A DNA stretch of 64,000 nucleotides from Marinicella algicola (GTDB lineage Bacteria > Pseudomonadota > Gammaproteobacteria > Xanthomonadales > Marinicellaceae): contig NZ_JAQOMR010000001.1 in NCBI RefSeq assembly GCF_028401385.1, forward strand, positions 3,756,001 through 3,820,000, given 5' to 3'. Positions within the stretch are counted from its first letter, which is position 1. Every line of letters begins with the position of its first letter. The notes under the pieces are model-generated. The model was not told where the DNA came from and ran no database searches. It was given only the letters and a program-made list of their open reading frames with translations. Both the position numbers and the translations under genes were made by a program. Positions 53,054 through 61,325 of the stretch are shown in pieces.

Positions 53054-53716
53054 TTTCCGGGCTCCTCTGTCTTCGGCGGGTTGAACTCCGAGGGTTCCGC
53101 CTGTGCGGGCAGGACGGTGCGCACCGCCCAGACCAGTCCACCAAGCATGAAGAAGGCGCTGGGTGCCAGCAGCATCAGGTTCAGCGGCGTGAACCAGCCA
53201 CCGTCGGCAACCACCGGAAACACCTGATAACCCATCAGCTTGCCGGCACCGAACAGTTCACGCGCCGAACCGATGACGATCAGCACCAGCGAATAGCCGA
53301 GCCCGTTGCCGAGCCCGTCGACCATGGAGGGCAGCGGCGGGTTGGAGCGCGAGAACGATTCTGGTACGGCCCAGCACCAGACAATTGGTGGTGATCAAGC
53401 TGACGAACACCGAAAGCTTGCGGCTGATGTCAAACAGATAGGCCTGCAGGATCTGGTCGATGACGACCACCAGCGAGGCGACGATCACGATCTGGACAAT
53501 CAGCCGGATCGAGTCCGGAATATGCCGCCGGATCAGGCTGACGAGGCCGGCAGACAGTACCAGAACCGTGGTCAGCGACGCCGACATGGTCAGCGCGGTC
53601 GCAACCGACGTGGTCACCGCCAGCGCCGAACAGATGCCGAGGATCTGCAGCGTTACCGGGTTTTGCAGGACGAGCGGCTCCGTCAGCGTCGACCAGAGAT
53701 TGGTTGACCGGGCCAT
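53050..53716 (-). CDS. nqrD: Na+-NQR subunit D
   Basis: Six-helix partner of Nqr[21 protein letters not shown] and [20 protein letters not shown] carry the two conserved cysteines near residues 29 and 112. One base is extra at about 53362, next to a GATTC site; removing it gives [20 protein letters not shown] and then [20 protein letters not shown]. About 222 residues. Starts one base after the nqrC stop and overlaps nqrE by four bases. Confidence 0.94.
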
Positions 53717-53717
53717 A

Positions 53718-54517
53718 TCAGAACTCCCCGCGCTGAACGGCGTCGATCAGCGGGCCGTAACCTTCCGGCCCGCCCCAGAACCGCATGATCTTGGTAAAGG
53801 CATTGCCGGTGCGGGTGGCCCCGGTGATGCCGTCGACCTCGTAATCATTGCCGGCAGCCCCTTGGCAACGGCAAAGCGGACAGTGCCGGACGCATCGGCA
53901 AGCTCGGTGCCGGGGAATTGCGCCAGCCATGCCGGTTCCTCGATGCGGCCGCCAAGGCCGGGTGTTTCTGCCTGATTGGTAATCGCCACCCCGGCAATGG
54001 TGTTCATGTCACCGCGCAGCGCCACGATCGCATCGATTTCGGCCTGATAACCCGGGCCGCTAACCGGCAGCAGTGCCAGCGAGATATCGCCGTTTTCGTT
54101 CCTCAGCAGATAGATCTGGGTGTAGTTCGGCCGCCTTCCGATGCCGGCGGTATCTTCGGCCGGTGAAAGCGTTGTCCAGTTCGCCGCATCATCGAGTGCC
54201 GCGGGCAGGGTTTCGGGCGTCACGTTCTGCGCGGCTTCGCCCTTGGGCAGATTGATCACGACGGTGGACAGCGAACCGCCGGGCTCCTCGAGGATCTCGG
54301 ACATGCCGGGGATACCGGCGACCAGCGCTTCCAGCCGGGCCTGTTCTTCCGCTGCGCGATTTGCCGTTTGAATCGGTCGCAGGATGACGGTGGCGCCACT
54401 GACCATCAGGGCGCAGATGGCGGAGACGAGAAAGGCGACAATGACGGTCTTGGTCCGGTTTTCATTGGGCAGCGCCAGAAACCGGCGCCATGCCGAGATC
54501 GGGTTGAGGTCAGCCAT
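53718..54517 (-). CDS. nqrC: Na+-NQR subunit C (covalent FMN)
   Basis: Periplasmic flavoprotein with one N-terminal helix ([20 protein letters not shown]). [20 protein letters not shown] and [20 protein letters not shown] lead to the FMN site [20 protein letters not shown], where the threonine of TGAT is the expected ApbE target. One base is missing in the C-run at 53858-53861, just before this site, so the unrepaired gene loses the flavin motif. About 267 residues. [12 protein letters not shown] is used as start; it follows AAGGAG and overlaps nqrB by eight bases. Confidence 0.95.
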
Positions 54518-55285
54518 GACGTCTTCTCCTTTGAGCAAGCCACAGCGCAATGGCGGCTTCGTCCAGCAACGGGGCTGCAAGCGAGGTCAAAAGCGCTGCC
54601 GAAACCGCAAGCTGTACGGATGCGGCGGTTTGCCAGCCGAGTGTGAACAGGATGATCAGTGCGCCGAAAAAGGCGCCGTTGAGCCAGCCGCCGAGTTTGG
54701 TCGAGGCGCTCGCCACGGGGTCTGCGACCAAAAGCACCAGCACCACGGCGATTGCTGGAAGCGCAGGCTCGACCGGCACCCCGACCAGATGCGCGCCGCC
54801 GATGACAATGACTGCGCCTGCGATCACGCGGGCCGGCATCACACCGAAAAACGCGCCGAGAAGGGCCGCCGGAATGGCCGCCCATGCCAGCGGCAGCGGC
54901 AGTTCCGGCCAGGGGGCGGTGACAAAGCCGAAGCCGAGAAAGGCAAGCGTCACGGTCGCCGGGTTCAGCACATTGCGGCCCCAGCCGCCGAACACCAGTT
55001 CTGCCATCACCGAGCCAAAGCTGATGCCGAGAACAAGCTGCACGATGCTAAGGTCCTCAGGCGCCAGCATGGCCACTGCAAGCGCCGTCAGCGCGCCGGC
55101 AAATGAGGGCTGGCTGCGCGCGCCAGCATGAAGATCAGATGCCACAGACCGGAAATGATCAGCGCCAGCACCAGAACACCGGCGGCATCGAGCCCGCCAT
55201 ACCAGAGCCACGTCAGCGCCAGCGGCATCACCGAGATCAAAAGGAGAAGGGCTACCGTTTCGCGATCCCACAATCCGTGGTTCAT
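54510..55285 (-). CDS. nqrB: Na+-NQR subunit B, short form without the FMN motif
   Basis: Membrane core subunit related to RnfD. MLAPEDLSIVQLVLGISFGS, VFGGWGRNVLNPATVTLAFL and VADPVASASTKLGGWLNGAF match NqrB/RnfD. One base is missing near 55114-55116, restoring FMLARASQPSFAGALTALAV. The repaired protein is about 258 residues against roughly 410 in Vibrio NqrB. After the NVLNPA helix it passes straight to PWPELPLPLAWAAIPAALLG; the SGAT/TGAT segment that holds covalent FMN in NqrB and RnfD is absent, and this stretch has no frame break. The N-terminal extension is also missing. Start at MNHGLWDRETV, overlapping nqrA. Confidence 0.85.
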
Positions 55286-56561
55286 GCCGGGGCCTCCTCT
55301 TTTCTATGGCGTTCAACAGCCCGCGCAGCTGCGCAGCAAGCGATGGCTCTGATGAGGTCACATAATCGACCAGTGCCAGGTCTTCCTCCAGCAGCGAAAG
55401 TGCACCGAGACGGGCTGCCGCTTCCTGGTCTCCGGATGAAAGCGCGCGCATCAGGGCTGCTGCCGGAATATCGCCGCCGAAGGATTGCGCAAGGGCTGCC
55501 GTCGGAATGATCGGCAGCGGCCGGGCGGCCCGGGTCAAGGCGGCGGAAAACCAGTGGCGGCGTCTTTTACCGGAACCAGGTGTAACAATGCTTGCCTGCC
55601 GGTCACGGTGGCCGAGCCAGTGCGCCGGCCTGCCGTCGAGCACGGAACCGGCCAGCACCTGATAGGGCCCCGGCTGCACATGGCCGTGACAAAGGCCACG
55701 CAGATCTGCACCGGGCTGACAGCGAAGGAGCCTTGGCGCGCGCATGGCCGAGCCGGTGACGGTGACGAGCCGCGTTTCTGGCAAGAGGCCAGAGGCGAGG
55801 AGGTCGCCGAGATCGGCAACGTCCTCTGCATGAATGTCCCAGACGCGGGCGTCGATTTCAGCCGGCGCATGGTGGTGGATCTGGATGCCGGCCAGTCCCT
55901 GCGGATGCAGTGAACCGCAGGTGATGCGCCGCACCCTAGCCGAATTGTCGAGATTGAGCGCCACGCCGCTGGCCTCGCACAGGAAAACAGCGCCTTCGGC
56001 CAGCAGGTTGAGTGCGGCAAGACCGCGCGAGAGTGCATCCTCGCGACCCGAAAGCGCCGTCATCGGATCGGGGGCATCCGGTCTCGAATCGGTCGCCATC
56101 ACGAAAATCGCAGCGGGGAGGTCGGCTGGAGCGGGCATATGCCCGAAGGGTCGGCTGCGGAAAAGCCGCCAGAGGCCGGCCGCCTGCATCAGCGCCCGCA
56201 ATGCTGTCGCGTCGCCCTCCGCGTCTGCCACCGTAAAGGTGTGCCGGTCGCCGCTGTCTTCGCGGAAAAGCAGCATCTGGATCAGCCGGCGGCCGGGATT
56301 GAGCTCGATCGCGGCCACCCGCGCGGCCATCGGCGCGACAAGCCGGATATCGGGTGCGGCGCGCAGCGAAAGCAGCGGTTCGCCCTGCGCGACGAGCGCG
56401 TCAACCTCGACCAGCGGCACGACCCTCAGCTCCTCCCCGGCGGCGGGAACAAGCGCTGCCTCCTCGGTCAGAAGCGTTTCGGCTGCATGGTCATCGTTCA
56501 ATGAAGGGCCGGTCGGCACGGACAGACCGGCAGAAAAAGGCGGTCCAAAAAACACTCCCAA
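55282..56561 (-). CDS. nqrA: Na+-NQR subunit A
   Basis: Peripheral subunit of about 426 residues. LRAAPDIRLVAPMAARVAAI, RPFGHMPAPADLPAAIFVMA, GSLHPQGLAGIQIHHHAPAE, PYQVLAGSVLDGRPAHWLGH and LSLLEEDLALVDYVTSSEPS match NqrA, although the N-terminus is divergent. One base is missing in the T-run at 55300-55303 (plus strand); repair gives AIEKEEAPA and a stop overlapping the nqrB start. Without it nqrA reads into nqrB as a false 683-residue fusion. The start is uncertain: TTG 56561 or GTG 56555, neither with a clear ribosome site. First gene of the operon. Confidence 0.88.
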
Positions 56562-56673
56562 GACTTATCGCATCAAACAATACGGTCTATCCGACATTTG
56601 AATTGCCGGAACGGACCGAATTGTTTAGCATACGTTAAGAACAGACTATGAATTTTCAGCGGGGTGAAAAGCC
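56562..56673. promoter_or_regulatory. Divergent promoter region between nqrA and the pentaheme cytochrome gene
   Basis: A 112-bp AT-rich gap from which the nqr operon runs left and the cytochrome gene right, so both promoters must lie here or overlap the genes. I see imperfect repeats of CGGTC/GGACCG but no site I can assign to ActR, FNR or another regulator. Confidence 0.5.
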
Positions 56674-57851
56674 ATGTCTAATGAAGTGAACCGTTTTTCT
56701 CAAATTTTCATGGCTGTTGTTGCAGCAGTATTGACATTTGTCAATTCTACGGCGGTTTCGGCGCAGGATAACAGCGAGGGTGAAACCGCCGTCGAGGCGC
56801 TGGAACTGTTCGTCATGCCGCAGTCCGGGCCTTTCCGTCCGGACCAGATTTCAATCCCGCAGCAGAAGATGATCGAGGCCTGGGCGCGCTCTGCGCATGC
56901 CGATGCCTCGGCGGAAGCCTTTACCCATTGGGACGACGACGGCGAGGTGCCTGCAAGCTGTTCCACCTGTCACTCCGGTGCGGGCTTCCGCGCCTTCCAC
57001 GGGCTGGACGGCAGCGAGCCGGGTGTGGCGGCGGCTGTCCCCGTTGGCGGCGTCGTAGATTGCGAGACCTGCCACAATCCCGGCCTTTCCGAAATTACCG
57101 CGATCACGCTGCCAAGCGGGATCGAGCACCCGGTCAAGCCCGGTGTCGAGGCGGCCTGTCTCACCTGTCATGCCGGTCGTGAGGCCGGGGTGAGTGTGAC
57201 CAATGCTGTGGGCGACAAGGCTGCAGACACGCCGGACCCCGAAATCGGCTTCATCAACCCGCATTATGCACTTGCCGGTGCTGTGCGCCTTGGTGCTGCT
57301 GGCGCGGGCGGCTTCGAATATCCCGACAAGGCCTATTCGGGCCGGTTCTTCCATGCCCGTCCGGTGGCGGATTGTGCCTCCTGCCACAATCCGCATACGT
57401 TGACAGTTGCCGAAGAGACCTGTCTCACCTGTCACGAGACCGGCAATTTCGACGCAATCCGGATTTCCCGCGTCAGCTATGACGGCAGCGGCGACCTTCC
57501 AAGGGCATCCGCTCCGACATCTCCAACAATGCAGCCCTGCTGATGGAGATGATCCGGGATTATGCGGCCAATGTCGCTGAAACGCCGATCGTCTTCGAAC
57601 CGCATTACCCCTATTTCTTCGTCGATGCCGATCAGGATGGCCGGGCCGACGCGGTCGACGGCAAGACGGTGCGTTATAATGCCTGGACACCGCGCAGCCT
57701 GAAGGCGGCTTACAACTGGAAATTCGTGACGGCCGATCCGGGTGCCTTTGCACATAATCCGCAATATGCGCTGGAACTGCTCTACGATTCGATCCAGGAC
57801 CTTTCCGGCCCGCTTGAAGTGGACGTCACTTCGCTTGGCATCCAGCGTTAA
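56674..57851 (+). CDS. Periplasmic pentaheme c-type cytochrome
   Basis: Exported multihaem protein of about 392 residues. A signal peptide ends near NSTAVSA at residue 30. Five CxxCH haem sites: CSTCH 96-100, CETCH 130-134, CLTCH 162-166, CASCH 234-238 and CLTCH 250-254. The last 120 residues, after the haems, include FEPHYPYFFVDADQDGRADA, YNAWTPRSLKAAYNWKFVTA and PLEVDVTSLGIQR. One T is missing at 57497-57498, separating haem and C-terminal parts. I do not recognise the exact family. It is divergent from nqrA, so it may take electrons from, or be regulated with, the pump. Confidence 0.85.
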
Positions 57852-57863
57852 ACGCAGCAATTT

Positions 57864-57905
57864 CAGAATGTCCCGCCGGGTCTTTCCGTCCGACGGGACA
57901 TTCTG
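57864..57905 (+). terminator. Long hairpin after the cytochrome gene
   Basis: CAGAATGTCCCG (57864-57875) and CGGGACATTCTG (57894-57905) pair perfectly over 12 bp, around an 18-base loop. It begins 13 bases after the stop codon. There is no T run, so it may be a Rho-dependent or mRNA-stabilising structure. Confidence 0.5.
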
Positions 57906-57990
57906 TCCCGTTGCGGTTGGCGGACCGGTCATGCTAACGCGGGAACATCATATGGCGGGCGATGCCTGTCGATCTTTCCTGCCGGACCGG

Positions 57991-58535
57991 ATGAACCAAT
58001 CAATGAACACGAACAAGGCCGAAGCCGCTCTGCCGCGCGCCATCATCGTCATGGGTGTGAGCGGATGCGGCAAATCCTCGATTGCGCGGCTTCTGGCCGA
58101 ACGCCTCGGTTATGAGCATGTGGAGGAGACGACCTGCATCCGGCATCCAATGTCGAGAAGATGAGCGCCGGAATCCCGCTTGAGGATGGAGATCGCTGGC
58201 CCTGGCTTGACCTTGTGGGCGCCGAGCTTGCCCGCGCGCAAACGGCGGGTGTGGTGGTCACCTGTTCGGCTCTGAAAAAGGTCTATCGTGACCGGCTGCG
58301 CGCCACCGCCGGCGGACAGCTGGCCTTCGTGTTCCTGAACGGCAGCGAGGCTCTGCTTGCCAGGCGTATTGGCGCGCGGGCCGGTCATTTCATGCCGACC
58401 TCGCTGTTGCAAAGCCAGCTGTTAACCCTTGAAGACCCGACAGGCGAGGCCGGTGTGGTCACGGTTGACATCGACAATGTCCCCGACGCGATCGCAGATA
58501 ATGCGCTTGCCGGTCTGAAGGCCGCCTTTGCCTGA
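57991..58535 (+). CDS. Gluconokinase
   Basis: Small P-loop kinase (GntK/IdnK type) that makes 6-phosphogluconate. AIIVMGVSGCGKSSIARLLA is the P-loop, then EHVEGDDLHPASNVEKMSAG, GIPLEDGDRWPWLDLVGAEL, VVTCSALKKVYRDRLRATAG and FMPTSLLQSQLLTLEDPTGE. One G is missing at 58125-58127, which destroys the DDLHP motif in the raw sequence. About 182 residues. The start MNQSMNTNK has an alternative ATG four codons on. It may belong with the MFS transporter that follows after 120 bases. Confidence 0.9.
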
Positions 58536-58656
58536 TCCGCGGCACCCTGTGCAAGCGATAGCGCGCTAAACCACTGTTTCGGGTTGCCAACAGGCTTGCC
58601 TTTCGCCTGCCGTTCCGCCAACGTTTCCTCCGACGAACCGAGCGGAGGGTGACAAC

Positions 58657-59922
58657 ATGGCGGTGACTTCAGGCGAGCGCAATCGGGCGCTGTTTCTGGG
58701 CAGTATGGGCGGCGGTCTGGAATTTTACGATTTTGTGATCTACGCCTCGTTTGCATCGCAGATCGCCAAGACCTTCTTTCCGGCAGAAACTGCGGCGACC
58801 GGCCTGCTTGCCACCTTCGCGGTTTTTGCTGCTGGCTATCTGGTCCGGCCGCTCGGCGGCATTCTGTTTTCCCATTTCGGCGACAGGCACGGCCGTAAGA
58901 TGATGCTCCGGATCTCGATTGCCGGCATGGCGGGGGCCACCTTCCTGATCGCCTTCATGCCCGGCTACGCGACCTGGGGTATTTCGGCAACCGTCGCGCT
59001 GGTGGTGCTGCGCATGGTGCAGGGGCTTTGCCTTGGCGGTGAAATTCCCGGCGCGATGACGCTGATTACCGAAACCATGCCGAAGCGGCGCGGCCTTGCC
59101 TGCGGCTTCCTGTTCATGATCATCAATGTCGGCATGCTGGCGGCGCAGGCCGTGCAATGGGCGATCGAACATCTGCTGAGTGATGCTGCCGTGCTGTCTT
59201 ATGGCTGGCGTATCGGCTTTTTCGTCGGCGGTCTTGTCGCCATTGTCGGTTTCTTCCTGCGGGCCCGCCTTTCCGAAAGCCCGGCATTCGCCGAGATGGA
59301 AGCTTCAGCCCACAAGGTGCCGCTGGCAGCGCTGTTCCGCGACAATGCCCGCGCCGTCTGGCTTGGCCTGTTCATCACCGGGCTTGGCGCCGCCGCCGTG
59401 CCGCTGTTGTACCTCTATATGAACAGCTATCTGACCGATTTCCTGCATTACGACCCCGATCAGGTGGCAACCGCCTTGCTCATCGGCATCATTGTGTTTT
59501 CGCTGCCGATGCCCGTTGCCGGCGCCATCGCCGATTTTATCGGCATCAAGGTCCCGGCCTTTGTCGCCACGCTGCTGCTCGCGATTGCGGCGATCCCGGT
59601 CTATGTCTGGATCCATGAAGGCGTATCGTCGCTGATCCCGGCTATGATCGTGATCTCGCTGATCGCCGCCTTTGCCTGGGGTGTGGGGCCGGTACTGCTG
59701 ACGGCGATCTTCCCGACCGATGTGCGCTATACCGGCGTCGCCTTCGTCTATAATATCGGCTTTGCGATTATCGGCGGACTGACACCGCTTGTGGCGACCT
59801 TCATCATTCAGCAGACGGGCTTCACACTGGCGCCAGGCTTTCTGCTGGCGCTGTTTGCAGCCATGGCCACGGTTGCGATCTTCCTCACCCAGGTGATCCC
59901 GGCTGAGAAGTCTCAGCTCTGA
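58657..59922 (+). CDS. MFS transporter, metabolite:H+ symporter (MHS) type
   Basis: Twelve-helix permease of 421 residues. MGGGLEFYDFVIYASFASQI in helix 1 and FSHFGDRHGRKMMLRISIAG in loop 2-3 are typical of the MHS/ProP/KgtP branch of organic-acid and osmolyte symporters; RMVQGLCLGGEIPGAMTLIT is helix 4. Frame intact. AGCGGAGG lies before the ATG. Its last ten bases overlap the end of convergent actS, so this gene marks the right edge of the cargo between actR and actS. The substrate is unknown. Confidence 0.88.
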   Translation: MAVTSGERNRALFLGSMGGGLEFYDFVIYASFASQIAKTFFPAETAATGLLATFAVFAAGYLVRPLGGILFSHFGDRHGRKMMLRISIAGMAGATFLIAFMPGYATWGISATVALVVLRMVQGLCLGGEIPGAMTLITETMPKRRGLACGFLFMIINVGMLAAQAVQWAIEHLLSDAAVLSYGWRIGFFVGGLVAIVGFFLRARLSESPAFAEMEASAHKVPLAALFRDNARAVWLGLFITGLGAAAVPLLYLYMNSYLTDFLHYDPDQVATALLIGIIVFSLPMPVAGAIADFIGIKVPAFVATLLLAIAAIPVYVWIHEGVSSLIPAMIVISLIAAFAWGVGPVLLTAIFPTDVRYTGVAFVYNIGFAIIGGLTPLVATFIIQQTGFTLAPGFLLALFAAMATVAIFLTQVIPAEKSQL

Positions 59923-61220
59923 TCGGGCGCGTCGTCTTCCATTCGCCAGCGCGGCCAGGTGACGGTGATACGCGCGCCGCCGGCATTTTCGAAGGTCAGC
60001 CGCGCGCCGGATCGCTCCAGCAGCGTCTTGGCGATGAAAAGCCCGAGACCAAGTCCTCCGGCCCGGCTGTCAGCGGGGTCCTTCGGCCTGTCTGACACGA
60101 ACGGATCCCCGATGCGCGGCAGAATGTCCGGTGTGTAGCCTTCGCCATCATCGACGACGGTGATCGTCACGCGGGTTTCGCTGTATTGCGCCTCGACCTC
60201 CACCTTGCGACGGGCATGCTCGACCGCGTTTTCAACGATATTGCCAAGACCGTAGATGATGCCGGGGTTGCGCGCGCCCACAGGTTCGCCGCCGGTATCG
60301 CCGGAAACCCTGATCTTGATTTCAGCCACGAAGGGCCGGTGCGGCGCAACGACTTCCTCGATCAGCGAGGTCAGCGGCAAAAGCCGCATATGGGCCTCAT
60401 CCTCCTTGGAAAGCGAGGTGAGGCGGCCGAGGATGCCCCGGCAGCGCTGGCTCTGGCTGACGAGCAGTTGCACGTCCTCGCCGTGTTCCGGATCGTCACC
60501 GAGCGCGCGCGCCATTTCCTTGGCCACCACCGAAATCGTGGCAAGCGGCGTGCCGAGTTCATGCGCGGCAGCCGCCGCCAGCCCGTCGAGCTGGGACAGA
60601 TGCTGTTCGCGCTGCAGTACCAGCTCGGTTGCCGCCAGCGCATCTGAAATCTGCTGGGCCTCGAGCGTGATGCGCTGGGCATAAAAAGCGGCAAACCCCA
60701 GCATCGAGATGATCGCGATCCAGATCCCGAATTTCAGGATCGGCTCGATTTCGAGAATAATGCCGTCATGCCAGGGCAGGGGAAACGGGGTGAGCGCCAG
60801 CGCCGAGACGCCGGAAACCGCGAAAGCCAGAAGAGCAAAGGCATAGTGCAGCGGCAAGGCGGCGAACGAGATGATTACCGGCACGCAGATCAGCGGCGCA
60901 AACGGATTGGCAAGTCCGCCGGTCAGATAGAGCAGCGCGGTGAGCTGCAGAAGGTCGAAGCCGATCAGCGCAAAGGCAATCCTTGGACTGACGCGCTGGG
61001 TCGCCGGAAAGCGCAGGCTCAGCACAAGATTGCCGAGCGCAAGTGCACCGATCAGCGCAAGCACGGGAATGATCGGCATCGGAAAGTCGAGCCCGAACGT
61101 CACCGTCAGCGCCGTTGCCGCCTGGCCGGCCACCGCCAGCCATCTCAGCCGCACCAGTGTCTGCAGGCGCAGATTGCCACGGCGTTCATGGCCAACCATG
61201 TCGCGGACCGGGGTGTTCAT
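59913..61220 (-). CDS. actS: Redox-sensing histidine kinase ActS (RegB/PrrB family)
   Basis: Membrane sensor kinase for ActR. LQTLVRLRWLAVAGQAATAL begins a six-helix sensor domain; LYLTGGLANPFAPLICVPVI holds the GGxxNPF quinone-binding box. The phosphorylated histidine is in LDGLAAAAAHELGTPLATIS, and SQSQRCRGILGRLTSLSKED has the redox-active cysteine of RegB. ATP-binding motifs NIVENAVEHARRK, DDGEGYTPDIL and GGLGLGLFIAKTLLERSGA follow. 435 residues, frame intact. Its ATG overlaps a 30-codon frame after hrpB, and its partner gene actR is 10.5 kb downstream. Confidence 0.94.
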   Translation of the reverse strand: MNTPVRDMVGHERRGNLRLQTLVRLRWLAVAGQAATALTVTFGLDFPMPIIPVLALIGALALGNLVLSLRFPATQRVSPRIAFALIGFDLLQLTALLYLTGGLANPFAPLICVPVIISFAALPLHYAFALLAFAVSGVSALALTPFPLPWHDGIILEIEPILKFGIWIAIISMLGFAAFYAQRITLEAQQISDALAATELVLQREQHLSQLDGLAAAAAHELGTPLATISVVAKEMARALGDDPEHGEDVQLLVSQSQRCRGILGRLTSLSKEDEAHMRLLPLTSLIEEVVAPHRPFVAEIKIRVSGDTGGEPVGARNPGIIYGLGNIVENAVEHARRKVEVEAQYSETRVTITVVDDGEGYTPDILPRIGDPFVSDRPKDPADSRAGGLGLGLFIAKTLLERSGARLTFENAGGARITVTWPRWRMEDDAPDQS

Positions 61221-61309
61221 GGATCGCTCTCCCAGAAGTCGTGTTGCGGCGGTTCGAGAAGACAGCCGCCATGGCAGGGGAGCAGAAAACCGACGGGACG
61301 CGCCATCAT
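61217..61309 (-). CDS. Possible 30-residue leader peptide coupled to actS
   Basis: A short frame, MMARPVGFLLPCHGGCLLEP and QHDFWESDP, begins seven bases after an AGAGG site in the hrpB-actS gap, and its TGA overlaps the actS ATG (ATGA). The two cysteines form a CHGGC motif. It fits a coupled micro-protein or leader that sets actS translation. No known family, so it may be chance. Confidence 0.35.
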   Translation of the reverse strand: MMARPVGFLLPCHGGCLLEPPQHDFWESDP

Positions 61310-61325
61310 TCTTGCCTCTTCTTCG

